This document shows, piece by piece, positions 36,648 to 45,068 of a stretch of DNA of 64,000 nucleotides. Every line of letters begins with the position of its first letter. Within the stretch, counting starts at the first letter, position 1. The position numbers and the translations under genes are program-made. Below the pieces are notes generated by a model. The model saw only the letters and a list, made by a program, of their open reading frames with translations. It was not told the origin of the DNA and did not search any database. Origin of the DNA: Arthrobacter sp. TPD3018 (GTDB lineage Bacteria > Pseudomonadota > Alphaproteobacteria > Sphingomonadales > Sphingomonadaceae); the NCBI GenBank assembly GCA_003075315.1, contig QDFQ01000001.1:186001-250000 (forward strand), given 5' to 3'.

Positions 36648-37541
36648 ATGAGCGCCCCGGGTGCCGGCACCGTGGTCACGCGCTTCGCCCCCAGCCCCAC
36701 GGGCCTGCTGCACCTGGGCCATGCCTATGCTGCGATCCAGGCGCACGACCATGCCCGCGCCAAGGGCGGCCGCTTCCTGCTGCGGATCGAGGATATCGAC
36801 GGGACGCGCAGCCGCGAGACGTTCGTCGCCGGCATCCTCGACGATCTCGCCTGGCTGGGGCTGTCGTGGGACGGCCCGGTGGTGCGCCAGTCGCAGCGGC
36901 TGGCGCTGTACGACGCGGCGCTCGCCCGGCTGCGTGGGGCGGCGCTGCTCTATCCCTGTTTCTGCACCCGCGCCGATATCGCGCGTGAGATCGCGGAGAG
37001 CGCCAGCGCGCCGCACCATGGCCCGGACGGACCGGTCTATCCCGGCCTCTGCCGGCATCTCGACCCGGCCGTGGCGGCGGCGCGGATCGCCGCGGGCGAG
37101 CCGCATGCCTGGCGCCTGCGCATGGACGCGGCCTTGGCGCAGACGGGTCCGCTCCACTGGCACGACATGGACGCGGGCGATCGCACCGCCGATCCGGCGG
37201 CGTTCGGCGACGTGGTGCTCGCGCGCAAGGACGCGCCCGCCAGCTATCACCTCGCGGTGACCGTTGACGATGCCGCACAGGGCGTCACCGACGTCGTCCG
37301 CGGCGTCGATCTATACCCGGCGACCGACGTTCACCGCCTGCTCCAGGCGCTGCTCGGCCTGCCCACGCCGCTCTATCGCCACCACCCGCTGCTGACCGGG
37401 CCGGACGGCGCGCGGCTCGCCAAGCGCAACGGCGCGCCTGCGCTCGCGGATCTGCGGCAGGCGGGCGAGGACGGCCGCGCCCTCGCGGAGCGGTTGCGCG
37501 CCGGGCGGCTTCCCATTGGCTTTGCCGCGCAGCGTGCTTAA
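36648..37541 (+). CDS. gluQ: Glutamyl-Q tRNA(Asp) synthetase
   Basis: Attaches glutamate to the queuosine base at position 34 of tRNA-Asp. The 297 residues form a shortened glutamyl-tRNA synthetase without an anticodon-binding domain. HIGH-like PSPTGLLHLGHA lies near 15-26, and the KMSKS-like RLAKRNG near 265-271. A probable zinc site includes CFC and the Tyr/Cys in YPGLC. The ATG at MSAPGAGT is chosen rather than an upstream one. The window also contains a queuosine-precursor transporter, though far away. Confidence 0.9.
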   Translation: MSAPGAGTVVTRFAPSPTGLLHLGHAYAAIQAHDHARAKGGRFLLRIEDIDGTRSRETFVAGILDDLAWLGLSWDGPVVRQSQRLALYDAALARLRGAALLYPCFCTRADIAREIAESASAPHHGPDGPVYPGLCRHLDPAVAAARIAAGEPHAWRLRMDAALAQTGPLHWHDMDAGDRTADPAAFGDVVLARKDAPASYHLAVTVDDAAQGVTDVVRGVDLYPATDVHRLLQALLGLPTPLYRHHPLLTGPDGARLAKRNGAPALADLRQAGEDGRALAERLRAGRLPIGFAAQRA

Positions 37542-37550
37542 GTACGTGTC

Positions 37551-37781
37551 ATGAACACCTTCCTCGTCATTCTGCTGATCGCGGCGATGCTGGCGACGGT
37601 GGTCGCGCTGGTGCGGGGCGTCATCGCCTTCCTCCAGGATAGTCACGCCCAGGTCCGCAATGGCGAAGGGCCGTCCGCGGCTTCGCTCAAATCGAACAAG
37701 ATGATGCAGATGCGCGTCTTCTTTCAGGCGCTGGCGATCCTGATCATCGTCGTCATCCTGTTTGTCGGCGGCCGAACCTAA
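37551..37781 (+). CDS. HIG1-domain membrane protein
   Basis: A 76-residue protein with two membrane helices (about 3-25 and 52-72) joined by the conserved polar segment that ends KSNKMMQMRVFFQAL. This matches the bacterial HIG1 family, distant relatives of respiratory supercomplex factors that associate with cytochrome oxidases. Whether it does so here is inference. It begins 9 bp after the gluQRS stop and 18 bp before the next gene, so the three are likely an operon. Confidence 0.87.
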   Translation: MNTFLVILLIAAMLATVVALVRGVIAFLQDSHAQVRNGEGPSAASLKSNKMMQMRVFFQALAILIIVVILFVGGRT

Positions 37782-37799
37782 GCGTCGCACGCCCGCCCG

Positions 37800-38348
37800 A
37801 TGGTCAAGCTGAACCGCATCTACACGCGCACCGGCGACGCGGGCACGACGGGCCTCGTCGACGGATCGCGCGTGTCCAAGGCCGCGGCGGTGATGCAGGC
37901 GATCGGCGACGTCGACGAGGCGAACAGCGCGATCGGCGTCGCGATCGCGGCGCTCGCCGGCGCGGCGCCCGCGGACCGGCTTCTCGTCATCCAGAACGAC
38001 CTGTTCGATCTCGGCGCGGATATCGCCACGCCGATGGGTATCGAGGGCGCGCTGCGCATCGTGCCCGCACAGGTCGCGCGGCTGGAAGCGGAGATCGACG
38101 CGATGAACGCGGGCCTATCCCCGCTCACCAGCTTCATCCTGCCCGGCGGCACTCCGGCGGCAGCGGCGCTCCACCTCGCCCGCGCGATCGTCCGCCGCGC
38201 GGAACGCAGCGTCGTGACGATGGGCAGCGAGGCGACCCAGGCACTCGCCTATCTCAACCGCCTGTCCGACTGGCTCTTCGTCGCCACCCGCGTCGTCAAC
38301 GGGGCAGGCGAAGGCGACGTGCTCTGGAAGCCCGGCGCCAGCCGCTAG
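37800..38348 (+). CDS. PduO-type cob(I)alamin adenosyltransferase
   Basis: Transfers adenosyl from ATP to cob(I)alamin to make coenzyme B12. The 182 residues show the N-terminal nucleotide loop IYTRTGDAGTTGLVDGSRV, then DVDEANSAIGVA, and the C-terminal LNRLSDWLFVATRVVN, all of the PduO/CobO-type ATR family rather than the CobA or EutT types. Nothing else for cobalamin synthesis is in the window, and no B12 riboswitch is seen upstream. It forms the end of the gluQ-HIG1-ATR group. Confidence 0.93.
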   Translation: MVKLNRIYTRTGDAGTTGLVDGSRVSKAAAVMQAIGDVDEANSAIGVAIAALAGAAPADRLLVIQNDLFDLGADIATPMGIEGALRIVPAQVARLEAEIDAMNAGLSPLTSFILPGGTPAAAALHLARAIVRRAERSVVTMGSEATQALAYLNRLSDWLFVATRVVNGAGEGDVLWKPGASR

Positions 38349-38398
38349 GGCGGAGCGGGCGCGTCCCGCTCGCCTCCGATCGTATCCCGTCAGCAATC

Positions 38399-38476
38399 GT
38401 CATCCCACCGAAGGCAGGAATCTCAAGAGGATAGCGTGCCAGCCGCCACGGTAAGGCCCCAGCCCGCGCTGGGCCG
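38399..38476. repeat. Diverged family A twin-hairpin repeat
   Basis: The left end GTCATCCCACCGAAGGCAGG is a broken palindrome and the right part CCCCAGCCCGCGCTGGG is nearly intact. Its right half is shared with the first tandem unit. Confidence 0.6.
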
Positions 38477-38514
38477 ACGCAACGTGGCGGCTGGAACCGA
38501 GCCCGAAAAAACCC

Positions 38515-38624
38515 CGTCACCCCGGACTCGTTCCGGGGTCCACTCCGCGGCGAGGGGGACGGCTGGAGCCTCTTGCCGTACCCCCTGCGGCCCAGTGGAC
38601 CCCGGACCAAGTCCGGGGTGACGG
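38515..38624. repeat. Family B long repeat, first tandem unit
   Basis: A near-identical match to the copy at 35347, with CGTCACCCCGGACTCGTTCC at the left and CCCCGGACCAAGTCCGGGG then GTGACGG at the right. Confidence 0.85.
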
Positions 38625-38770
38625 CGTGGAGGGGCGGCCTCAATGCGTGTCGCAGACGCCCTGAAGTACGACCTGTGTGTGAGAGCGGCCAGTGCGTCAG
38701 AAGCCTCAGGGATGCCCCAGCCTGCGCTGGTGCGACACACTTTGGCGGCCATAACCGAGCCCAAAAAAGC

Positions 38771-38880
38771 CCGTCACCCCGGACGTGTTCCGGGGGCCAC
38801 TCCGCGGCGAGGGGACGGCTGGCGCCTCTTGCCATGCCCTCGCGGCCCAGCGGACCCCGGACCAAGTCCGGGGTGACGGG
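38771..38880. repeat. Family B long repeat, second tandem unit
   Basis: Differs from the first unit by a handful of changes (for example GGACGTGTTCCGGGGGCCAC in place of GGACTCGTTCCGGGGTCCAC). The preceding half-A element is also repeated here. Confidence 0.85.
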
Positions 38881-39221
38881 GTGGGTGCGGCAGCGTGACC
38901 CCCCATAGCGCTGACGAAGCGGGTAACCCCCGCCGCCCTGTCCTACACGCCCCCCGTCTGCTATACCCTCCCCATGACCCGTCCGCCCTTCGCCCCGCCG
39001 CTGCGCGACGGGCGCCGCGGACCCCTCGCTTCCGACGATAACATACCGTCCACTTCGTCCACTTCCGCGAGCCCTCTCCCGCCGGAACCCCGATTCGCGC
39101 CGCCGCCGCGCCACCGCGGACCGCCACGCTTCAATCCTCACTTTCCTCGACAAAAAGCGCGTGTATGCTGCCCTGTCGCTGCCGGGGGGCCGCGGCTTTT
39201 CCCTATCCTCGCGGAAACACC

Positions 39222-40556
39222 ATGAATCGTATCCTGATCGGCGTTGCCGGCATCCTCGTCATCCTCGGCATCGCCTTCGCGCTGTCCACCGACCGCAAGG
39301 CGATCCGGCTGCGCGTCGTCGGCGCGGCGTTCGCGTTGCAGGCGACGATCGCGACGATCGTGCTCTACTGGGGCCCGGGCCGTGCGGCGCTGGCGGGGGC
39401 ATCGGCGGGCGTCTCGGCGCTGCTCGGCTATTCGCAGCGTGGCACGGAGTTTCTGTTCGGCAAGCTCGCCAGCCCCGACATCGGCGGCCAGAGCTTCGCG
39501 ATCGCGGCGCTGCCCGTCATCATCTTCTTCGCCAGTCTCGTCTCGATCCTCTATTATCTCGGCGTCATGCAGGTCGTGGTGCGCTGGGTCGGCGGCGCGA
39601 TCGAAAAGGTGATCGGCACGTCCAAGGTCGAATCGCTCTGCGCCGCGGCGAACATCTTCGTCGGCCAGTCCGAATCGCCGCTGGTGATCCGCCCCTATCT
39701 CGCCGGCCTCACCCCGCCGCAGCTGTTCACGGTGATGACCAGCGGCATGGCGGGCGTCGCGGGCACGATCCTCGCGGCCTATGCCTCGATGGGCATCCGC
39801 ATCGAATATCTGCTCGCCGCCAGCTTCATGGCGGCGCCGGGCGGCATCCTGATGGCGAAGATCATCATGCCCGATCGCACCATGCCACCCGAAGGCGAGC
39901 TGCCGCTGGGCGACATGCCCGACGAGAACCGCGTAATCGCGCTCGCCGACCACCGGATCAGCGGTGCCGGCCCCGCCGCCTTGCTGCCCGAAGGCACGCC
40001 GGGCGAGCCCTTGCCCGAAGCGACGCATGACGAGGAAAAGCCCGCGAACCTCATCATGGCCGCCGCCCAGGGCGCGCAGACCGGCGTGCGGCTGGCGGTC
40101 GCGGTCGGCGCGATGGTGCTCGCCTTCGTCGCGCTGGTCGCGCTGGCGAACGGCCTGCTCGGCGGCCTCGGCAACATGGTCGGCCTGCCCGGCCTCAGCT
40201 TCCAGGCGCTGCTCGGCTACGTCTTCCAGCCGGTGATGGTGCTGCTCAACGTGCCGTGGAACGAGGCGGGGATCGCCGGCGGTCTGTTCGGCGAGAAGAT
40301 CGTGCTCAACGAATTCGTCGCCTATATCGATCTCGGCAAGCAGGCCGCGCAGCTCAGCCCGCGCACCATCGCCGTCGTCACCTTCGCGCTGTGCGGCTTC
40401 GCCAATTTCTCGTCGATCGCGATCCAGATGGCGGTGACGGGCAGCCTCGCCCCCAACCAGCGCCCGATGATCGCCAAGCTCGGCCTGCGCGCCCTCGCCG
40501 CGGGCAGCCTCGCCAACCTGATGTCGGCCGCGCTCGCCGGCCTGCTGATCGGCTGA
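39222..40556 (+). CDS. Concentrative nucleoside transporter (NupC family)
   Basis: A 444-residue multi-pass transporter of the CNT family, which imports nucleosides using Na+ or H+. The family motifs are the N-terminal helices starting MNRILIGVAGILVILGIAFA, the QSESPLVIRPYL segment with its conserved acidic residue, and NEFVAYIDL in the second half (NxxxxxxxL, near 365). The insert around 230-270 (DHRISGAGPAAL...) is longer than in the E. coli protein. A family B/A repeat array and a Pro-rich stretch lie upstream. It is followed 10 bp later by an amino acid permease. Confidence 0.92.
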   Translation: MNRILIGVAGILVILGIAFALSTDRKAIRLRVVGAAFALQATIATIVLYWGPGRAALAGASAGVSALLGYSQRGTEFLFGKLASPDIGGQSFAIAALPVIIFFASLVSILYYLGVMQVVVRWVGGAIEKVIGTSKVESLCAAANIFVGQSESPLVIRPYLAGLTPPQLFTVMTSGMAGVAGTILAAYASMGIRIEYLLAASFMAAPGGILMAKIIMPDRTMPPEGELPLGDMPDENRVIALADHRISGAGPAALLPEGTPGEPLPEATHDEEKPANLIMAAAQGAQTGVRLAVAVGAMVLAFVALVALANGLLGGLGNMVGLPGLSFQALLGYVFQPVMVLLNVPWNEAGIAGGLFGEKIVLNEFVAYIDLGKQAAQLSPRTIAVVTFALCGFANFSSIAIQMAVTGSLAPNQRPMIAKLGLRALAAGSLANLMSAALAGLLIG

Positions 40557-40566
40557 CGCGGGCGGT

Positions 40567-41892
40567 ATGACCGGCCTTCGCAGGACGCTTGGGCCGGGCC
40601 AGCTCGCGATGATCGCGATCGGCGGCGCGGTCGGCACCGGGCTGTTCCTGGGCAGCGGCTTCGCGATCCAGCTCGCCGGGCCGGCGGTCCTGGTCAGTTA
40701 TGCGATCGGCGGGTTCATCACGCTGGCGCTGATGGGGTGCCTCGCGGAAATGACCGTCGCCGACCCCGCGACCGGATCGTTCGGGCTGTTCGCCGAACGC
40801 TACCTCGGCCGCTTTGCCGGCTTCCTGGTCCGCTACGCCTATGTCACCTGCATCATCCTGGCGATCGGGACAGAGGTGACCGCGGTCGCGATCTACATGC
40901 GCTATTGGCTGCCCGACGTGGCCGGCGCGTGGTGGATCGGCGGGTTCGGCGTCGCGCTGCTGGCCGTCAATCTGGTCAGCGTGCGGGCGTTCGGCGCGGT
41001 CGAATATCTGTTCTCGGCGATCAAGGTCGTCGCGATCCTCGCCTTCATCGCGCTGGGCCTGTGGGTGATCGGCCGCGGCGCGCCGGGTGTCGGGCTGGCG
41101 AACTACACCGCCCATGGCGGCTTCGCGCCGCACGGCATCAGCGGCATCTGGAGCGCGGTGATCGTCTCGATCTTCAGCTACCTTAGTATCGAGATGATCG
41201 CGGTCGCGGCCGGGGAAGCGCGCGACCCGGAACGCGCGATCGTCCGCGCCTTCCGCTCGACGATGCTGCGCCTTGCGCTATTCTACCTGGGCAGCCTTGC
41301 GGTCATGCTGGCGGTGCTGCCGTGGACGCAGGCCGGCACCGCGACCAGCCCGTTCGTCACGGTGATGGCGGCGAGCGGCCTGCCCTATGCGGCAGGCGTC
41401 ATCAACGCCGTCGTGCTGGTCGCGGCGCTCTCGGCGATGAACAGCCAGCTCTACACCGCCTCGCGCATGCTGTTCAGCCTGGCGGATAGCGGCCTTGCGC
41501 CGCGGCGACTGGGCGCGGTCGATGCGCGCGGCGTGCCGGTGGCGGCGCTGCTCGTGTCGGCGGCGGGGATCGGAATCGCGGGCGGCGTCTATGCGTGGCG
41601 GCCCGATGCGGCGCTGGGCGTGATGATCGCGGTGTCGATCTTCGGCGCGCTGTTCACCTGGGGCATGATCTTCGTGACGCACCTCGCCTTCCGGCGCCGC
41701 CATGGGCCGCCGGCGGGCTTTCGTATGTGGGGCTATCCCTGGGTGAGCCTTGCCGGCGCAGGCGCGATCGCCGCGATCCTGGCGACGACGCCCTTCACCG
41801 CCGCCTTCGCGCTGACGCTGGTCTACGGCGTGCCGGTGCTGGCGATGCTGGCGGGCGTGTATGCGCTATGGTTGCGCCGCCCCGCCCCATAA
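40567..41892 (+). CDS. APC-family amino acid permease
   Basis: A 441-residue permease of the amino acid-polyamine-organocation family. The first helix has IAIGGAVGTGLFLGSGFAI, the usual substrate-site Gly-rich signature, and LAEMTVADPATGSFGLFAERYL follows at the start of helix 3 (split to stay short: LAEMTVADPATG, SFGLFAERYL). Twelve helices are likely. D-serine/D-alanine/glycine-type or gamma-aminobutyrate-type transport is possible. It starts 10 bp after the nucleoside transporter. Substrate is not assignable. Confidence 0.9.
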   Translation: MTGLRRTLGPGQLAMIAIGGAVGTGLFLGSGFAIQLAGPAVLVSYAIGGFITLALMGCLAEMTVADPATGSFGLFAERYLGRFAGFLVRYAYVTCIILAIGTEVTAVAIYMRYWLPDVAGAWWIGGFGVALLAVNLVSVRAFGAVEYLFSAIKVVAILAFIALGLWVIGRGAPGVGLANYTAHGGFAPHGISGIWSAVIVSIFSYLSIEMIAVAAGEARDPERAIVRAFRSTMLRLALFYLGSLAVMLAVLPWTQAGTATSPFVTVMAASGLPYAAGVINAVVLVAALSAMNSQLYTASRMLFSLADSGLAPRRLGAVDARGVPVAALLVSAAGIGIAGGVYAWRPDAALGVMIAVSIFGALFTWGMIFVTHLAFRRRHGPPAGFRMWGYPWVSLAGAGAIAAILATTPFTAAFALTLVYGVPVLAMLAGVYALWLRRPAP

Positions 41893-41893
41893 T

Positions 41894-41988
41894 CGTCATC
41901 CCCGCGCAGGCGGGGATCCAGACGCGCAGGTTCTCGCAAGGGTCGCGACGGAAGCGGTTCTGGATTCCCGCCTGCGCGGGAATGACGG
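41894..41988. repeat. Twin-hairpin intergenic repeat, family A variant
   Basis: CGTCATCCCCGCGCAGGCGGGG at the left and CCCGCCTGCGCGGG with AATGACGG at the right. This is a sub-type with the CCCGC core. It lies between convergent genes. Confidence 0.8.
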
Positions 41989-42001
41989 TGGAGGGGGATG
42001 C

Positions 42002-42148
42002 CTACTCCCCCGTCCGCGTCTTCACCTTATTGGGCAAATCCTTGCCCTTGGTCCGGCGCGAGGGCAGCTGCACTGGGTTCTTCTTCTTCCATTCCTTGAA
42101 GGTCATCGGACCTTCGGGCGTGTCGACGATCGTGTCGTCCAGGCTCAT
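42002..42148 (-). CDS. Small basic protein, function unknown
   Basis: A 48-residue product reading MSLDDTIVDTPEGPMTFKEW and then a Lys-rich C-terminus with KKKNPVQLPSRRTKGKDLP. Both an acidic first third and basic remainder are clear. Its stop lies 14 bp after a repeat end, and its start 12 bp after the dehydrogenase stop on the same strand, so it is probably cotranscribed. It is too short for many gene finders. I do not recognise a family. Confidence 0.6.
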   Translation of the reverse strand: MSLDDTIVDTPEGPMTFKEWKKKNPVQLPSRRTKGKDLPNKVKTRTGE

Positions 42149-42159
42149 GCGCGTTCTCC

Positions 42160-43032
42160 TCAGCGCGTCGGCTCGGGTTGCGGACCGCTGTAATCGTAGA
42201 AGCCGCGGCCGGTCTTGCGGCCGTACCAGCCCGCCTCGACATACTTCACCAGCAGCGGCGCCGGGCGGAACTTGGGGTCGCCGGTGCCCTCGAACAACAC
42301 GCGCGTGATCTCCAGGCAGGTGTCGAGGCCGATGAAGTCGGCGAGCGTCAGCGGTCCCATCGGGTGGTTGAGGCCCAATTGGCAGGCTAGGTCGATGTCG
42401 CGGATCGTCGCGACGCCTTCGCCGAGCGCGAAGATCGCCTCGTTGATCATCGGCATCAGCACGCGGTTGACGATGAAGCCCGGCGCGTCGTTGGCACGGA
42501 CCACCGCCTTGCCCAGCCGCTCGGCATAATTCTCGATGACGCCGACGGTGGCGTCCGACGTCGCAAGCCCGCGGATCACCTCGATCAGGCCCATCACCGG
42601 CACCGGATTGAAGAAATGCACGCCGATGAAGCGCGCCGGATCGGGGGTCGCCTGGGCGAGGCGGGTGATCGGGATCGACGAGGTGTTCGACGCGAGGATC
42701 GCGTCCTTGCCCAGCACCTTGCCGACGTTGCCGAAGATCGCCCGCTTGATCTCCTCACGCTCGGTCGCCGCCTCGATGACGAGGCCGCAGTCGGCCATCG
42801 CGGCGACGTCGCCGACCGGTTCGATCCGGGCGAGCGTGGCATCGCGCGTGCCTGCGTCGATCTTCTCCTTCTCGACCGCGCGGGCGAGCAGTTTGGCGAT
42901 CCCCGCCTTGCCCGCCTCGGCGCGTTCGACCGACACGTCGGACAGGATCACGCGATAGCCCGCGGCCGCGCTCACCTGCGCGATGCCGGCGCCCATCTGG
43001 CCTGCACCGATCACACCTACTGCCTGCATCAT
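42160..43032 (-). CDS. 3-hydroxyacyl-CoA dehydrogenase (3-hydroxybutyryl-CoA dehydrogenase type)
   Basis: NAD(P)-dependent oxidation of 3-hydroxyacyl-CoA to 3-ketoacyl-CoA (or the reverse), as in beta-oxidation and butanoate metabolism. The 290 residues show the Rossmann motif [18 protein letters not shown], the motif [13 protein letters not shown], and the catalytic His in [12 protein letters not shown]. The C-terminal helical domain includes [19 protein letters not shown] and [15 protein letters not shown]. The stand-alone single-domain form resembles HbdA/PaaH. Genes of a full pathway are not adjacent. Confidence 0.93.
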   Translation of the reverse strand: MMQAVGVIGAGQMGAGIAQVSAAAGYRVILSDVSVERAEAGKAGIAKLLARAVEKEKIDAGTRDATLARIEPVGDVAAMADCGLVIEAATEREEIKRAIFGNVGKVLGKDAILASNTSSIPITRLAQATPDPARFIGVHFFNPVPVMGLIEVIRGLATSDATVGVIENYAERLGKAVVRANDAPGFIVNRVLMPMINEAIFALGEGVATIRDIDLACQLGLNHPMGPLTLADFIGLDTCLEITRVLFEGTGDPKFRPAPLLVKYVEAGWYGRKTGRGFYDYSGPQPEPTR

Positions 43033-43121
43033 GTCTCTCCATCGATCGCTTTGCCGTTCGCCATAGCCGCTTTCCCGGCGCCTGCCAGCCGGATAGGCTC
43101 GCGCGCACAGAGGAGAGGGGC

Positions 43122-43967
43122 ATGATCGTATTGGGGGATAGCGGCCTGTTGCGGCCGGGCCGATGGCGGTGGCTGGTGGCGCTCGGCTGGATGGTCGCGC
43201 TGTTCGCGGTGATGAGCGTCCTGCTCTTCCCCGGCTGGCTGCACGCTGCGCCCGCCTATCGCGATGCCGTGCGGATCGGATCGGTGCTGGTCGCCTATGC
43301 GGTCTATGCGCTCGCGGTCCGCTACGGCGAACGCCGCGCGCCGGTAGAGATCGCCGCGCGGCCGTTGCTGCCCGAGCTGCTCGCCGGCATCGCGATCGGG
43401 GCGGGGATGTTCGCGCTCGTCTTCACCAGCCTGCGCCTGCTCGGCGTCTACACGCTCGCGCCCGGCCAATGGGGCGACTGGCCGTCCGACATCGTGTGGG
43501 CGCTGCGTACCGGGTTCGCCGAGGAATTGCTGCTGCGCCTCGTCGTGTTCCGCCTGCTGATGCGCGCGGCGGGACTGTGGCCGGCGCTGGCGATCTCGGC
43601 GCTGCTATTCGGGGCGATGCACCTCGCCAACCCCAATGCGACGCTGGTCGCCGCGCTGGCGATCGCGGTGGAGGCGGGGCTGATGCTCGCCGCTTTCTAC
43701 CTCGTCACCGGGCGCATCTGGATGGCGGTGGGGGTGCATGCCGCGTGGAATTTCGTCCAGGGGCCGGTGTTCGGCGCGCGCGTCTCCGGAGGCACCGACA
43801 CTGGCAGCCTGTTCGTCAGCGCGCCGGTGCAGGGCAGCCCCGACTGGCTGAGCGGCGGCGCGTTTGGACCCGAAGCGTCGCTGCCCGCGGTGATCATCGG
43901 CTTCGTCATCTTCGTCGTGGTGCTGCGGGCGGCATTGGGGCGTTGGACGCGTGAAGACGTTCGCTGA
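43122..43967 (+). CDS. CPBP (CAAX/ABI-type) intramembrane metalloprotease
   Basis: A 281-residue multi-pass protein of the CPBP/ABI family, relatives of the CAAX prenyl protease Rce1. The three motifs are [13 protein letters not shown] (EExxxR), [10 protein letters not shown] (FxxxH) and HAAWNF (HxxxB). Function in bacteria is variable, from bacteriocin immunity to membrane-protein processing; no bacteriocin gene is nearby. The ATG has GAGGAGAGG upstream. It is divergent from the hydroxyacyl-CoA dehydrogenase gene. Confidence 0.88.
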   Translation: MIVLGDSGLLRPGRWRWLVALGWMVALFAVMSVLLFPGWLHAAPAYRDAVRIGSVLVAYAVYALAVRYGERRAPVEIAARPLLPELLAGIAIGAGMFALVFTSLRLLGVYTLAPGQWGDWPSDIVWALRTGFAEELLLRLVVFRLLMRAAGLWPALAISALLFGAMHLANPNATLVAALAIAVEAGLMLAAFYLVTGRIWMAVGVHAAWNFVQGPVFGARVSGGTDTGSLFVSAPVQGSPDWLSGGAFGPEASLPAVIIGFVIFVVVLRAALGRWTREDVR

Positions 43968-43978
43968 GTAGGACCATC

Positions 43979-45046
43979 ATGACCCGCCATGTCGCCCTTG
44001 CCGCCCTGATGCTCGCCGCCTGCTCCAGCCAGCCGCAGGCGGACGCGGCGCCAACCCGCACGGCGGAGGCCGCGCCCCGCACGGCGGCCAGTCCGCCTGC
44101 GACGGCGAAGACGCGCGCGCCGGTCACGCCGAAACCTGGCACGCTCAAAACGTTCGGCGACTGGCAGGTCGGCTGCGACAATGGGCTGGTGTGCACCATG
44201 GCGTCGCTGCTGCCGGACGATGGCGCGGGCGCCGGGGCGACGCTCAACCTGATCCGCGCGCCGGGACCGCAGGGCCGCTATCATACGGTATCGGGGGAGG
44301 GCGCGACCGACGCGTCGGGGCACACGCCCGCGGCGCGATTCACCGTCGACGGTCGTGATCTGGGCAGCGACGCCAATGCCCTTGCCGCCGCGATGGCGAA
44401 CGGTCGGGTTCTCAAGGTGCCCGGCGGCGCGATCTCGCTGAAGGGCGCCTCGGCCGCGTTGCGCTACATCGATGCGATGCAGGGGCGCGCCGGCACCGTA
44501 ACGGCCACCGTCGCACAGGGCGCCAAGCCCGCTGCGAGCGTGCCGCCCGCGCCGGCACTGCCGATCGTCACCGCACAGCGACTGACGCGCTATACCGCCA
44601 AGCTGCCGACATCCGTGGTCGCGGCGATGAAGCGGATCGGCCGGTGCGATCTGTCCGAAGGGATGGAATCGCCCCCCTCGGTCGCCAGGACGCCGGACGG
44701 GCGCCTGCTGGTGATCCAGCCCTGTTCGGCGGGGGCGTATAATGTCATCGGCGCGTTGTTCGTCGTCCGCGGCAGCGACGTCCGCCCGGCGCAGGTCGAC
44801 GCGTCTGCCGGCTTCGACGCGACGGGCGCGGATTCACAGACCCCGGTCCCCAGCGTCGTCAACGGTGATTTCGACCGCAACGTCCTGACCAGCTACGCCA
44901 AGGGCCGCGGTCTGGGGGATTGCGGTTTGGGGCAGACCTTCGCGTGGGACGGCAGCCGCTATCGCCTGGTGTCGCAGGACGAGATGAGCGAATGCCGCGG
45001 CAACACCGAATATATCGCGACATGGCGCGCCACGATGCGGCGGTGA
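43979..45046 (+). CDS. DUF1176 lipoprotein
   Basis: A 355-residue exported protein with a lipobox signal MTRHVALAALMLAACSS and an Ala/Thr/Pro spacer. The DUF1176 region begins with FGDWQVGCDNGLVCTMASLL near 60-80, with conserved Trp and Cys residues. The later stretch MKRIGRCDLSEGMESPPSV and GLGDCGLGQTFAWDGSRY carry further paired cysteines. The family is widespread in alphaproteobacteria but has no proven function. It starts 12 bp after the CPBP gene stop. Confidence 0.83.
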   Translation: MTRHVALAALMLAACSSQPQADAAPTRTAEAAPRTAASPPATAKTRAPVTPKPGTLKTFGDWQVGCDNGLVCTMASLLPDDGAGAGATLNLIRAPGPQGRYHTVSGEGATDASGHTPAARFTVDGRDLGSDANALAAAMANGRVLKVPGGAISLKGASAALRYIDAMQGRAGTVTATVAQGAKPAASVPPAPALPIVTAQRLTRYTAKLPTSVVAAMKRIGRCDLSEGMESPPSVARTPDGRLLVIQPCSAGAYNVIGALFVVRGSDVRPAQVDASAGFDATGADSQTPVPSVVNGDFDRNVLTSYAKGRGLGDCGLGQTFAWDGSRYRLVSQDEMSECRGNTEYIATWRATMRR

Positions 45047-45068
45047 CGCCCTGCCGCGGCTGGCGCGC

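Larger units (their letters stand above)
38349..39221. other. Repeat-rich gap without a convincing gene
   Basis: This 873 bp gap has no gene I can support. From 38399 to 38880 it consists mostly of palindromic repeats. Two copies of a composite unit (about 38456-38624 and 38714-38880) lie in tandem 257 bp apart, each a half family A hairpin followed by a full family B unit. From 38885 onward it is low in signals. A Pro/Arg-rich open reading frame (38974-39225) runs into the next gene, overlapping its ATG by 4 bp, but its composition does not look like a real protein. Confidence 0.7.

Noticed and set aside
37700..37799. A cobalamin riboswitch before the adenosyltransferase gene
   Set aside because: The gene starts 18 bp after the HIG1 gene, leaving no room for the aptamer, and no B12-box sequence is seen.
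38296..39153. Overlapping minus-strand and plus-strand frames in the repeat-rich gap
   Set aside because: They translate the palindromic repeats (peptides like HPGLGPGST and AEWTPERVRGD), which recur wherever the repeats occur and are not real proteins.
38974..39225. Pro/Arg-rich 83-residue frame overlapping the nucleoside transporter start
   Set aside because: Composition is low complexity and no domain is visible; the 4 bp overlap with the ATG is the only support, so it is not called as a gene.
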